From the NCBI GenBank assembly GCA_913049525.1, contig CAJWYZ010000022.1, positions 1 to 12,849 of the forward strand: a stretch of DNA of 12,849 bases. Direction: 5' to 3'. Positions 1 through 7,665 of the stretch are shown one piece after another. Positions within the stretch are counted from its first letter, which is position 1; every line of letters starts with the position of its first letter. The stretch comes from an uncultured Fidelibacterota bacterium. GTDB lineage: Bacteria; Fidelibacterota; Marinisomatia; SCGC-AAA003-L08; D37C17. The notes under the pieces were generated by a model. It searched no databases. It had not been told where the DNA came from and saw only the letters and a program-made list of their open reading frames with translations. The translations under genes and the position numbers were made by a program.

Positions 1-893
1 TTGCTGATATTGTGCAATTCGGCGGGGAATTGTATATGGATGGGCAGAATGCCCGGAATATTGGTATGGGAGGATACAGTGCCTCTTTCAGTACAGGTGC
101 CAACCCTGCACAGCTTATGCATATTCAGGAGTCATCTATGCATTTCTCCCATAAAGATAAATTTGCAGGATTATCCAGCGTGAGTACTTTTTCTTATTTG
201 TATCCTAAATTGATACATGGAATACAATATCCCATATTCATCAGCCTGGTCAATCGCAGTGTGAATGATATCCCAGATACACGGAGCGCAAAAGACTCAG
301 ATGGTTCGATTGACTATTCTAGGATTGAGGATATTTCTATGCAGGAAGTGGGACTTACTTTTGCAACTATTTATAATATGAATCATTATACCATAGGGTT
401 TAGCATTAAACCATTTTATACTGGATTGGCGGAATATAAAGCCTGGGGCATATCGGGTGATTTTGGTGTGATGGCACCATTCTTGGAAAATAGAATGAAA
501 TTAGGGTGTAAAATTGAAAATATATTCAGTTTAAATCGCTGGGATACGGGAACTATTGAAAGCTATGTTCCCTTATTTATTGGTGGCGGTCAAATTCAAT
601 TGAAATCCCTGTTATTGGGTATTGAAGTGGGATCTCGTTTGACAGATGACCCTCCGTTGAATTATCATGCTGGATTTGAGTTTCATAAGCAGAATGAGAT
701 TGTTATTATCAGAGGGGGTGTGTCTCATAATAATTTATTCAGTGCAGGTATTGGCTTTGCATTAAAAAGACTTCAAATTGATTATGCGTATATCCATCCA
801 TTGAAAACATTACCATTTGAACCCTCCCACATTATGAGTCTGGCAATATTCCTTAATAAACTAAGTGATTTAAAAGGTAAAATAACACCTTAA
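1..893 (+). CDS. PorV/PorQ-like outer-membrane beta-barrel protein, 5'-truncated by the window edge
   Basis: The reading frame is open from the first complete codon (position 3) to the TAA at 891-893, so the start codon and presumably the signal peptide lie outside the window. The visible 296 residues begin with a Gly-rich stretch containing YMDGQNARNIGMGGYSASF and NPAQL. This resembles the start of mature PorV/PorQ-type proteins of FCB bacteria, in which a conserved 'GMGG...NPA' region precedes a 14-strand-like barrel. The rest alternates hydrophobic and polar residues, with aromatic strand ends, as expected of an outer-membrane barrel (for example DTGTIESYVPLFIGGG and a late IDYAYIHPL). PorV and PorQ serve the type IX secretion system in Bacteroidota, but no other T9SS gene is visible here, so a secretion role is only inferred. 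An 87-base gap separates it from yicC, so it probably belongs to another transcript. The family call is fairly sure; the exact paralogue is not. Confidence 0.7.
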   Translation, partial: ADIVQFGGELYMDGQNARNIGMGGYSASFSTGANPAQLMHIQESSMHFSHKDKFAGLSSVSTFSYLYPKLIHGIQYPIFISLVNRSVNDIPDTRSAKDSDGSIDYSRIEDISMQEVGLTFATIYNMNHYTIGFSIKPFYTGLAEYKAWGISGDFGVMAPFLENRMKLGCKIENIFSLNRWDTGTIESYVPLFIGGGQIQLKSLLLGIEVGSRLTDDPPLNYHAGFEFHKQNEIVIIRGGVSHNNLFSAGIGFALKRLQIDYAYIHPLKTLPFEPSHIMSLAIFLNKLSDLKGKITP

Positions 894-980
894 ATTCTTT
901 GAGGTTAATCATAAAAAGTATTAGTATACAAATCTTGGAATATTCAGGAAATACCACGCCATATATAATAGAGGAAAAAA

Positions 981-1856
981 TTGATATCAAGTATGACCGG
1001 TTATGGACGATCGGATGAACACAATGACCAATTGGTTTTAACAGTAGAAATTCGTACTATAAATAGTCGATTCCTAGATTTTTCACCGAGATTGCCAAAG
1101 GCACTTCTTCCTTTTGAAGATGAAGCTTATAGAATAGTAAAAAAGAGGTGTGAAAGGGGTAGGGTGAGTTTATCAGCAAAGATTGAATATCATCCTGGTG
1201 AGAAAAATACATTAACCTTAAATACGGATAAATTGGAAGAATATATGATGGTTGTGAAGGATATCCAAAAGTCATCGGATAGGGTTGATTTTCCAACAAT
1301 GGGCGACATTTTAAGACTGCCGGAAATTTTTGTTAATGGTGAACAAAAAGATGAAAATGAATTAAAAACAGTTTTTCTCTCAGTATTAAATAAAACCTTA
1401 AATGAGGTGGAATTAAATAGAATTAGCGAAGGGGAAAATATAAAATCAGATTTGTCTATGCGATTAGATTTATTAATTGGTTTAGTAAATAAAATTAGAA
1501 AGATAACTATTTCAGACAGAGATGATAATATGAAACAGTATAAACAGAAAATTCAGGCATTGGTGGATGATATTAATTTAGATGAATCCCGGCTATATCA
1601 GGAAATTGCAATCTTAGCTGAAAAAAAAGATATTACAGAAGAATTAGTGCGACTAGATAGTCATATAGATTTATTCACAAATTATATGAATTCTAAGGAA
1701 AACAAAGGGAAAAAATTAAATTTTCTTCTTCAGGAAATGGGAAGAGAAATCAATACAATTGGTTCTAAGACAGATGAAATACAGATTAGCCATCTGGCTG
1801 TAGATATGAAAGATGAATTAGAAAAAATAAGAGAACAGGTGCAAAATATCGTATGA
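981..1856 (+). CDS. yicC: YicC/YloC family endoribonuclease
   Basis: This is a 291-residue protein of the YicC/YloC family; E. coli YicC is an endoribonuclease that acts on small RNAs such as RyhB. The N-terminus reads MISSMTGYGR, matching the family signature 'MIrSMTgfgr', and is followed by VEIRTINSRFLD (residues 22-33) typical of the N-terminal domain. The C-terminal domain carries EELVRLDSHI and then the family hallmark EMGREINTIGSK, and the protein ends in ELEKIREQVQNIV. The length is normal for the family. The TTG at 981 is chosen because it restores the conserved N-terminus and sits 6 bases after a GAGG motif (971-974); the ATG at 993 would remove the first four conserved residues. The stop overlaps the gmk start by 4 bases (ATGA), suggesting translational coupling. 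yicC next to gmk is a common arrangement. The gene is strikingly AT-rich: 12 G/C in the 60 bases from 1441. Confidence 0.95.
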   Translation: MISSMTGYGRSDEHNDQLVLTVEIRTINSRFLDFSPRLPKALLPFEDEAYRIVKKRCERGRVSLSAKIEYHPGEKNTLTLNTDKLEEYMMVVKDIQKSSDRVDFPTMGDILRLPEIFVNGEQKDENELKTVFLSVLNKTLNEVELNRISEGENIKSDLSMRLDLLIGLVNKIRKITISDRDDNMKQYKQKIQALVDDINLDESRLYQEIAILAEKKDITEELVRLDSHIDLFTNYMNSKENKGKKLNFLLQEMGREINTIGSKTDEIQISHLAVDMKDELEKIREQVQNIV

Positions 1857-2434
1857 GTACAGGAAAATTAGTAGTTTTATCGGCTCCATCTGGAACTGGA
1901 AAAACATCCGTATGTAAAAAATTATTAAAAAGAAATCCAAATTGGAAATTTTCTGTTTCAGCTACAACTCGTCCATTAAGGGAAGATGAGGTGGATGGAA
2001 AAGATTATATTCAAATGTCCAATGATAAATTTGAACATTTTGTAAAATTTGGTGATTTTCTTGAATGGGAATGGGTACATGGCAATAAATATGGTACCCT
2101 TATGGGACCCCTTGAGGATGTACTTGATGCAGGTGGATTAATGCTATTGGATATTGATGTAAAAGGGGGCTTGAGTTTAATGGATGAATTCCCCGATGAT
2201 ACGATTGGTATATTTATTGAACCCCCTGGAGATGATATACCTGAACAATTAGAGGTTTTAGAAGAACGGCTAAGTCAGAGGGGGGATGAATCTCCAAAAT
2301 TAATCAAAAATCGATTAAAGCGTTTTGCCATAGAAATTGAATTTAAAGATAATTTTAAATATCAATTTATAAATGAAGATTTGGATGAAACCGTAGGAGA
2401 AATAGAAAAAATAATACAGGAGAATATAAAGTGA
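1853..2434 (+). CDS. gmk: Guanylate kinase
   Basis: Guanylate kinase catalyses ATP + GMP to ADP + GDP in the cytoplasm, an essential step in GTP/dGTP supply. The 193-residue product has the P-loop APSGTGKTS (residues 11-19). The GMP-binding segment SVSATTRPLREDEVDGKDY follows, with Ser36, Arg40 and Arg43. Next come FLEWEWVHGNKYGT (Glu71 and Tyr80 fit the GMP-contact positions) and the DID strand (100-102). The lid-region motif is LEERLSQRGDESPKLIKNRL, with conserved arginines. Compared with the usual 'PPSleeLeeRL', there appears to be a short insertion, GDDIPEQ, before the LEVLEERL helix. Known catalytic residues are otherwise intact. It overlaps yicC by 4 bases and rpoZ by 4 bases (GTGA). 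Gmk is inhibited by (p)ppGpp in many bacteria, which makes the downstream rsh gene in the same run functionally meaningful. Assignment is secure. Confidence 0.97.
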   Translation: MSTGKLVVLSAPSGTGKTSVCKKLLKRNPNWKFSVSATTRPLREDEVDGKDYIQMSNDKFEHFVKFGDFLEWEWVHGNKYGTLMGPLEDVLDAGGLMLLDIDVKGGLSLMDEFPDDTIGIFIEPPGDDIPEQLEVLEERLSQRGDESPKLIKNRLKRFAIEIEFKDNFKYQFINEDLDETVGEIEKIIQENIK

Positions 2435-2712
2435 ACGTAAAAGCAATTCAAATGAGTGAATTATTTGACAAGTGTGATGATATTTACACAAGTGTCATGA
2501 TTACTGCCCAACGAGCAAAACAAATCATTGATAAGAGCGCTATTCAAATTGACGAAAATGAAGATGTTGATGATTCAATTCAATTTGCGGAAAAAGAAAT
2601 TATTGTTGATGTTGTGGAGAAACCAATGGTTGTAGCATTAGAAGAACATTTAAATGGAGAATTAGAATGGCGAAATTCTGACAAGGATGATTCCGAATCA
2701 GATGAGTCATAA
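2431..2712 (+). CDS. rpoZ: DNA-directed RNA polymerase omega subunit (Rpb6/RpoZ family)
   Basis: This is a 93-residue protein starting at GTG 2431, which overlaps the gmk stop by 4 bases. The core shows the omega/Rpb6 pattern: a helix with IYTSVMITAQRAKQI (residues 18-32), corresponding to the conserved 'y..v...akRArqi', and then EKPMVVALEEHLNGELEW (63-80), corresponding to 'kP...AleEl..gki'. Between them lies an acidic, variable stretch (about 41-62). The C-terminus is a strongly acidic tail, DKDDSESDES. Omega assists assembly and stability of the beta' subunit, and in Proteobacteria it contributes to a ppGpp-binding site on RNA polymerase. Position directly after gmk matches the gmk-rpoZ order known in many bacteria and supports the call, since sequence similarity alone is modest in such a short protein. 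The last 26 bases overlap the glycosylase gene. Confidence 0.88.
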   Translation: MNVKAIQMSELFDKCDDIYTSVMITAQRAKQIIDKSAIQIDENEDVDDSIQFAEKEIIVDVVEKPMVVALEEHLNGELEWRNSDKDDSESDES

Positions 2713-3364
2713 CTCTGAACTCACGATTAGATATTTAAACCAAAGCAGAGAGTTGTATGGAAACAAAATCTTTTTGGATTCCCAAACTGTAAATGTGCCT
2801 ACCTCAAATACAAAAACCCTAGAATCCTTTAATAAATCAATTCGCGAATGCCTGAAATGCGAATTAGGAAATACTCGAACTAATTTCGTATTCGGCGTTG
2901 GAAATCCGCATGCAAAAATAGTCTTTGTTGGTGAAGCCCCCGGCGAAAAAGAAGATTTAAAAGGCGAACCATTCGTTGGGAGAGCAGGGCAATTATTAGA
3001 TAAAATATTGGCCGCCATTGATCTAACCAGAGAAGATATTTATATTTGTAATGTTATTAAATGCCGACCGCCCCAAAATCGTGATCCACTTCCAAGTGAG
3101 GTGGAATTATGCGAGCCTTACTTGAAAACTCAATTATCACTAATAAATCCAACATTAATTGTTGCCTTGGGAAGGATTGCTGCATGCACGATTCTAAAAA
3201 CTAAAGAACCTCTAAAAAATCTTAGAAATAAGATATTTAAATATGAGGGAATTGATCTTCTTGTTACCTATCATCCTGCAGCATTGTTACGGAACCCTAA
3301 TTTTAAAAAGCCTACTTGGGAAGATTTTCAGATGATCAGAGATCAGTATTTAGCGGCAGATTAA
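2687..3364 (+). CDS. Family 4 uracil-DNA glycosylase (4Fe-4S)
   Basis: This enzyme removes uracil from DNA to start base-excision repair, countering cytosine deamination. The 225-residue protein carries the family 4 hallmarks: VGEAPGEKED (81-90) as the active-site/uracil-binding motif, GEPFVGRAGQLL (93-104), NVIKCRPPQNRDPLPSE (122-138), and the C-terminal HPAALLRNP (196-204). Four cysteines match the iron-sulfur ligand pattern: Cys55 and Cys58 (CLKC), Cys126 (KCRPP) and Cys142 (CEPYL). The first 50 residues are an extension found in many bacterial members. The start is uncertain. ATG 2687 follows an AAGG sequence and overlaps rpoZ by 26 bases; the in-frame ATG 2702 would shorten the overlap to 11 bases and remove only five residues. 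dnaB begins 3 bases after the stop. All key residues are present, so an active enzyme is likely. Confidence 0.93.
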   Translation: MIPNQMSHNSELTIRYLNQSRELYGNKIFLDSQTVNVPTSNTKTLESFNKSIRECLKCELGNTRTNFVFGVGNPHAKIVFVGEAPGEKEDLKGEPFVGRAGQLLDKILAAIDLTREDIYICNVIKCRPPQNRDPLPSEVELCEPYLKTQLSLINPTLIVALGRIAACTILKTKEPLKNLRNKIFKYEGIDLLVTYHPAALLRNPNFKKPTWEDFQMIRDQYLAAD

Positions 3365-3367
3365 ATT

Positions 3368-4729
3368 ATGGCCAACAAAAGCCAAGCGGGAAGATTACCT
3401 CCACAATCTATAGAAGCAGAACAAGCCGTTTTAGGATGTATGCTTATTGATCCTGAGGCAGTTCCAAGAGTATTTCATACCCTGACAGATAAAAGCTTTT
3501 TTAAATCAGCCCATTCTCATGTTTATAATGCGATGGCAGTATTATTTGAGAAGAATGAAGCTATTGATACCATCAGTGTTACGGATCAATTAAAAAAAGC
3601 GGGGAAATTGGAAGATGTGGGGGGTGCCTATTTTATTACTGGTCTATCTACAGATACACCAACGGCATCAAATGTGGAATATTATGTAAAAATTGTGAAG
3701 GAGAAAGAAATCCTCCGTTCCATTATTACTTCTGCCGGACAAATGAGTACACAAGCCTATGACAGTACGGAAGAGGCAACTATTATTCTTGACCATGCAG
3801 AACAAATACTTTTTGATTTGTCTCAAGATGCAGAACGAGGAGGGTTTATATCCATTGAACCTGTACTTCATGATGTATTAGATAATTGGGGAAGCAGAAA
3901 ACAAGGTACATTAACAGGAATACCCACAGGTTTCTATGATTTGGATGACCTGCTTTCTGGAATGCAAAATTCTGATCTGATAATTTGTGCTGGCCGTCCT
4001 TCTATGGGGAAAACTGCTCTCGCTCTATCTATTGCTCGTAACGCAGCATTAGAGTTTGGCCATAAAGTCGGCGTATTTAGTTTAGAAATGTCAAATACTC
4101 AGCTAGTAGAACGTCTTATTACGGCAGAAGCCCGAGTTGACAGCCATCTGGTAAGAACGGGACGTTTGCCAAAAAATGAATGGAAAAAACTCTCACAAGC
4201 TGCAGGTCCTTTATCTGATGCTAATATTTTTATTGATGATACTGCCGGATTAAATATTATGGATCTGCGTGCAAAAGCTCGCCAATTAAAAGCTGAACAT
4301 GATGTTGAATTAATAATAGTAGACTATATACAGTTATTAAATTCAGGAGGGAAAGTTGAAAGTAGGCAGCAAGAAATTTCGTTTATATCCAGGTCTTTAA
4401 AAGCATTAGCAAAAGATTTAAATATACCCATTCTGGCACTTTCCCAATTATCACGTGCCGTTGAAAACAGAACAGATCATCGTCCAATTATGTCTGACCT
4501 TCGGGAAAGTGGTGCAATTGAGCAGGATGCTGATGTTATCCTTTTCATCTACAGAAAATTTGTATATAGTAGGGATGAAGAAGATAAAGGATTGGGTGAA
4601 ATAATCGTTTCCAAACACCGTAACGGTCCCACAGGATCAGTAGATATTTCATTTCTTAGCCGTTATGCAAAATTTGAAAATTTAAGTAGGTTGCAAACAG
4701 ATTTCATTCCCGATGATATTCCAGTTTAA
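3368..4729 (+). CDS. dnaB: Replicative DNA helicase DnaB
   Basis: DnaB is the hexameric 5'-3' helicase at the replication fork and partner of primase. The 453-residue product begins with the typical N-terminal domain: PPQSIEAEQAVLGCML (11-26), EAIDTISVTDQL (64-75) and LEDVGGAYFITGL (81-93). A linker leads to TGIPTGFYDLDDLLSGM (183-199) at the start of the RecA-like motor. Visible motor motifs are Walker A GRPSMGKT (209-216), the catalytic Glu240 in FSLEMS, Walker B IIVDYIQLL (316-324), LALSQLSRAVENR (356-368), SDLRESGAIEQDADV (376-390) and the SKHRNGPTG loop (415-423) that supplies the inter-subunit arginine. No intein interrupts it, although DnaB is a frequent intein host. The length is ordinary for bacteria. 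It starts 3 bases after the glycosylase stop, without an obvious SD sequence, and ends 2 bases before rsh, so translation is probably coupled. Confidence 0.98.
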   Translation: MANKSQAGRLPPQSIEAEQAVLGCMLIDPEAVPRVFHTLTDKSFFKSAHSHVYNAMAVLFEKNEAIDTISVTDQLKKAGKLEDVGGAYFITGLSTDTPTASNVEYYVKIVKEKEILRSIITSAGQMSTQAYDSTEEATIILDHAEQILFDLSQDAERGGFISIEPVLHDVLDNWGSRKQGTLTGIPTGFYDLDDLLSGMQNSDLIICAGRPSMGKTALALSIARNAALEFGHKVGVFSLEMSNTQLVERLITAEARVDSHLVRTGRLPKNEWKKLSQAAGPLSDANIFIDDTAGLNIMDLRAKARQLKAEHDVELIIVDYIQLLNSGGKVESRQQEISFISRSLKALAKDLNIPILALSQLSRAVENRTDHRPIMSDLRESGAIEQDADVILFIYRKFVYSRDEEDKGLGEIIVSKHRNGPTGSVDISFLSRYAKFENLSRLQTDFIPDDIPV

Positions 4730-4731
4730 TT

Positions 4732-6933
4732 ATGCTACTGGAAAAACTGAAAAAAATACTTCCCAATAACGGAAATGAATATCCGAAGGAATTCCGACAA
4801 ATAATAAAAAATATTTACCTCGAATCTGATCCTGATAAAGAAGCAGTCAATTTTATTTGGGAAGCATTCAAATTTAGTAATAATGCACATGAGGGACAAA
4901 AGCGGCGATCTGGCGAGCCTTATTTTACCCACTGTGCTTCCGTAGGCATAATTCTTTCTGAATGGAAAATGGATACCAGGACAATTGCAGCAGGTCTTAT
5001 GCATGATGTTATTGAAGATACGGATGTGTCTCGAAATGATATGGTAGATAAATTTGGTGAAGAAATAGCCGAACTTGTAGATGGAGTCTCCAAGTTATCC
5101 GGAATAAAGTTTTCTAGCAGGAGAGAAAAACAAGCCGAAAATTTCATGAAAATGTTTTTATCGGTTGCTAAAGATTTACGGGTGATAATTATAAAATTCG
5201 CCGACCGCCTTCATAATATGAGTACAATTAAACATCTTCCCCTTATAAAACAAAGACGGATTGCAATTGAAACCCGGGATGTTTATGCACCGTTAGCTCA
5301 TCGTTTGGGAATGAATAAATTAAAAATTGAATTGGAAGACCTAATTCTTAAAACTCTTGAACCGGAAGAATATAAGCTCCTACAAAAGAAAACAAAAGCC
5401 TCAAGAAAACAAAGAGAAAAATATATTGAGGAATTCACAAAACCTATCAAGGATGAATTAAGTAATTTTAATATCCAAGCTGAAATATTTGGTAGAGCAA
5501 AACATTACTTTTCTATTGCAGGAAAAATGCAAAAACAAAATAAAAAATATGAAGAGTTATTTGATTTATTTGCCATTAGAATTATTGTTAATAAAATAGA
5601 AGAATGTTATGCTATTTTAGGGGTTATCCATCAATTATTTACCCCACTTCAAGAAAGATTCAAAGATTATATTGCTACTCCGAAAAGTAATGGGTATCAG
5701 TCAATTCATACTACTGTATTCGGCCACCAGGGGAAAATGGTAGAAGTACAAATTCGAACTGAAGAAATGGATAAAACTGCTGAAATTGGTGTTGCTGCCC
5801 ATTGGGTATATAAAGAAGGGGGAGCGCTAAAAACTGATGATTCAAAAATTGATAAACATATGCGGTGGCTCCGTGAACTTGTTGAAGTACTGCAGGCTGA
5901 AGATTCAAATCCTGATGAATTTCTAAAACTACTAAAGGTAGATTTATTTAAGGATGAAATATTTGTTTTTACTCCAACGGGGGATGTAACACCCCTGCCA
6001 GCAAATTCCACACCAATTGATTTTGCATTTCAGGTTCATACTCAGGTGGGAGTTCACTGTATAGGTGCCAAGGTAAATGGAAAAATAGTACCCTTGAATA
6101 CGGTTTTGAAAAATGGGGATTCTATTGAAATATTAACATCAAATACTCAAAAACCAAGTTATGCCTGGCTGAAATTCGTTCAGACGGGCAAAGCAAAATC
6201 CTACATAAAACGTTGGGTAAAACAAGAGCAAACTGAACAGAGTATACAGCTGGGAAAAGAAATTATTGAAAAGACATTGAGACGAATGAAACGTATTTCG
6301 ATTTTGGATGATTTGCAGTCTAAACCACAAACAATGGGATTTGATCAGGTTGAGTCAGTTTTTGCTGCCCTGGCAAATGGGCAATTAACAGTTCGAGATA
6401 TTATTGATAAATATCATCCCATTGATCCTGATGAAGTGGAAGTTGATCCGGAAAGTGAATCTTTAACCGAGCGCTTTATAAATCGGGCGAGAGGTCAAGC
6501 AAAGGGTGTTACTGTTGATGGGGTTGCAAATGCATTATTAATATTTGCAAAATGTTGTAGTCCCATCCCCGGGGATGAAATTGTAGGATATATTACTCGG
6601 GGTAGAGGGGTTACTATTCATCGAAACACCTGTAAAAATTTACCATGCATGGAGGGTGAAGATAGATTTATTTTTGTTGAATGGAATGTAAAACCACAAA
6701 GTTCATTTATCGTTCGTTTAAAAATATTATTAGAAGATCGGAAACAATTATTAAAGGATATAACCGAGTGCATATCAGCACTAAATATCAATATTGTGAG
6801 TATTGATATGAAAGCATCAGATGGTATTGCTACCTGCATTATTGTTTTGGAGGTAAGAGATACACGCCAACTGGATAGGCTTTCAACAAGAATACAAAAA
6901 ATATCTAACTTCATATCAACAGAAAGGATGTAA
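4732..6933 (+). CDS. rsh: Bifunctional (p)ppGpp synthetase/hydrolase, RelA/SpoT family (Rsh)
   Basis: This long RelA/SpoT homologue makes and degrades the alarmone (p)ppGpp. The 733 residues show the full domain order. The HD hydrolase domain has RSGEPYFTH (His67), HDVIEDT (His91/Asp92) and FADRLHNM (Asp158), so metal ligands and catalytic acids look intact. The synthetase has GRAKHYFSIAGKM (254-266), DLFAIRII, the RFKD motif (309-312) followed by YIATPKSNGYQSIHTTV, and VEVQIRTEEMDKTAEIGVAAHW. A TGS domain follows (about 406-470, FVFTPTGDV to GDSIEIL). A helical region leads to a Cys-Cys zinc-finger-like segment (AKCCSPIPGDEIVGY, then HRNTC at 630-634), and an ACT domain ends the protein (about 655-733). 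RFKD rather than ExDD fits a bifunctional Rel/SpoT type rather than a synthetase-only RelA. It lies 2 bases after dnaB and 1 base before the HU-like gene. The gmk-rpoZ-(udg-dnaB)-rsh order echoes the gmk-rpoZ-spoT cluster of Enterobacteria. Confidence 0.97.
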   Translation: MLLEKLKKILPNNGNEYPKEFRQIIKNIYLESDPDKEAVNFIWEAFKFSNNAHEGQKRRSGEPYFTHCASVGIILSEWKMDTRTIAAGLMHDVIEDTDVSRNDMVDKFGEEIAELVDGVSKLSGIKFSSRREKQAENFMKMFLSVAKDLRVIIIKFADRLHNMSTIKHLPLIKQRRIAIETRDVYAPLAHRLGMNKLKIELEDLILKTLEPEEYKLLQKKTKASRKQREKYIEEFTKPIKDELSNFNIQAEIFGRAKHYFSIAGKMQKQNKKYEELFDLFAIRIIVNKIEECYAILGVIHQLFTPLQERFKDYIATPKSNGYQSIHTTVFGHQGKMVEVQIRTEEMDKTAEIGVAAHWVYKEGGALKTDDSKIDKHMRWLRELVEVLQAEDSNPDEFLKLLKVDLFKDEIFVFTPTGDVTPLPANSTPIDFAFQVHTQVGVHCIGAKVNGKIVPLNTVLKNGDSIEILTSNTQKPSYAWLKFVQTGKAKSYIKRWVKQEQTEQSIQLGKEIIEKTLRRMKRISILDDLQSKPQTMGFDQVESVFAALANGQLTVRDIIDKYHPIDPDEVEVDPESESLTERFINRARGQAKGVTVDGVANALLIFAKCCSPIPGDEIVGYITRGRGVTIHRNTCKNLPCMEGEDRFIFVEWNVKPQSSFIVRLKILLEDRKQLLKDITECISALNINIVSIDMKASDGIATCIIVLEVRDTRQLDRLSTRIQKISNFISTERM

Positions 6934-6934
6934 T

Positions 6935-7255
6935 TTGAAAGTAATAAACTATACCCGTGAAGATATTATCCGCAGAACTGGAGATAAATTAAATCTTACG
7001 CATGATGAAATGAAATTAATACTGGATACAACTCTAGATACTGTTGCTGAAATGTTAACAGAGGATAAAAGTCGAATCCGGATAGAATTAAGAAAATTTG
7101 GTATATTTGAAGTAAAGCCTACTAAAGCTAAACCTCGTGCACGAAATCCTAAAACTAACGAAGAAGTGTATGTTCCTCCTAGAAGAAAAGTTCATTTTAA
7201 ACCTGGAAAAAATATTAGATTGAAATTACAGCAAGAATGGACTAAAACAGATTGA
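6935..7255 (+). CDS. HU/IHF family DNA-binding protein
   Basis: This is a 106-residue histone-like protein that bends and compacts DNA as a dimer. The helical dimerisation half runs over residues 1-45. The beta-arm half has RIELRKFGIFEVKPTKAKP (49-67), followed by ARNPKTNEEVYVPPRRKV (69-86) with the intercalating proline at 72, and ends in HFKPGKNIRLKL. This matches the bacterial HU/IHF signature closely. Whether it behaves as HU (non-specific) or IHF (sequence-specific) cannot be told; a second subunit gene is not in the window. The start is TTG 6935, 6 bases after AAAGGA (6923-6928), and it lies 1 base after the rsh stop. An ATG start is not available near this N-terminus. The end overlaps ruvX by 4 bases (TTGA). 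The C-terminus extends about ten residues beyond the usual end. Confidence 0.94.
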   Translation: MKVINYTREDIIRRTGDKLNLTHDEMKLILDTTLDTVAEMLTEDKSRIRIELRKFGIFEVKPTKAKPRARNPKTNEEVYVPPRRKVHFKPGKNIRLKLQQEWTKTD

Positions 7256-7665
7256 GTAGAATCCTTGGAGTCGATTATGGAGAACGCCGTATTGGGCTGG
7301 CGCTATCAGACCCATTAGGAATAATCGCCAAACCACTAAAGGTAATTGATCGAAAAAAAACAATTGATTATTTATCTGCAATTATAGAAACTGCGAAGGA
7401 AAAGGATGTAAATAAAATTGTGGTAGGGATGCCATTTACATTGAAAGGAGGACACTCTAAGCAAACTAATATAGTAACAGAATTCATTACACAATTATTC
7501 AATCGGGGAAAAATTGAGATAATACCGGTTGATGAACGCCTTAGTAGTGTATCAGCAGAAATGAGCCTTCGCGAACAAGGAATAAAAACTGGTCATGAAA
7601 AAGGAAGAGTAGATGAAACTGCCGCCGCAATAATTTTACAAGAATACTTAGATTCTCAATCTTAA
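7252..7665 (+). CDS. ruvX: Putative Holliday junction resolvase / pre-16S rRNA nuclease YqgF (RuvX)
   Basis: This is a 137-residue RNase H-fold nuclease of the YqgF/RuvX family. In E. coli the family is linked to processing of the 16S rRNA 5' end, and it is often annotated as a putative Holliday junction resolvase. The N-terminus shows ILGVDYGERRIGLALSDPLG (4-23) with the catalytic Asp8. Then come KIVVGMPFTLKGG (55-67), the acidic VDERLSSVSAE (93-103) and VDETAAAIILQEYL (120-133) with the last catalytic Asp121. These acidic positions match the family active site. The start is TTG 7252, overlapping the HU-like stop by 4 bases; it places the first beta-strand at the usual distance from the N-terminus and no ATG alternative exists upstream. 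The lnt ATG follows the stop with no gap, so the two are likely translated together. Confidence 0.94.
   Translation: MSRILGVDYGERRIGLALSDPLGIIAKPLKVIDRKKTIDYLSAIIETAKEKDVNKIVVGMPFTLKGGHSKQTNIVTEFITQLFNRGKIEIIPVDERLSSVSAEMSLREQGIKTGHEKGRVDETAAAIILQEYLDSQS

Noticed and set aside
1..183. Short frame at the left edge, out of phase with the barrel gene
   Set aside because: It overlaps the clear PorV/PorQ-like coding frame and shows no protein-like pattern of its own.
961..970. TATAAT-like -10 box ahead of yicC
   Set aside because: The nearest TTGGAA (935-940) is 23 bases upstream, too far, and transcription would begin inside the SD sequence of yicC.
4735..5147. Minus-strand frames opposite rsh, and similar ones opposite udg, dnaB and MFS
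   Set aside because: All are short, lie opposite strongly conserved coding sequence, and lack recognisable motifs or SD sequences.
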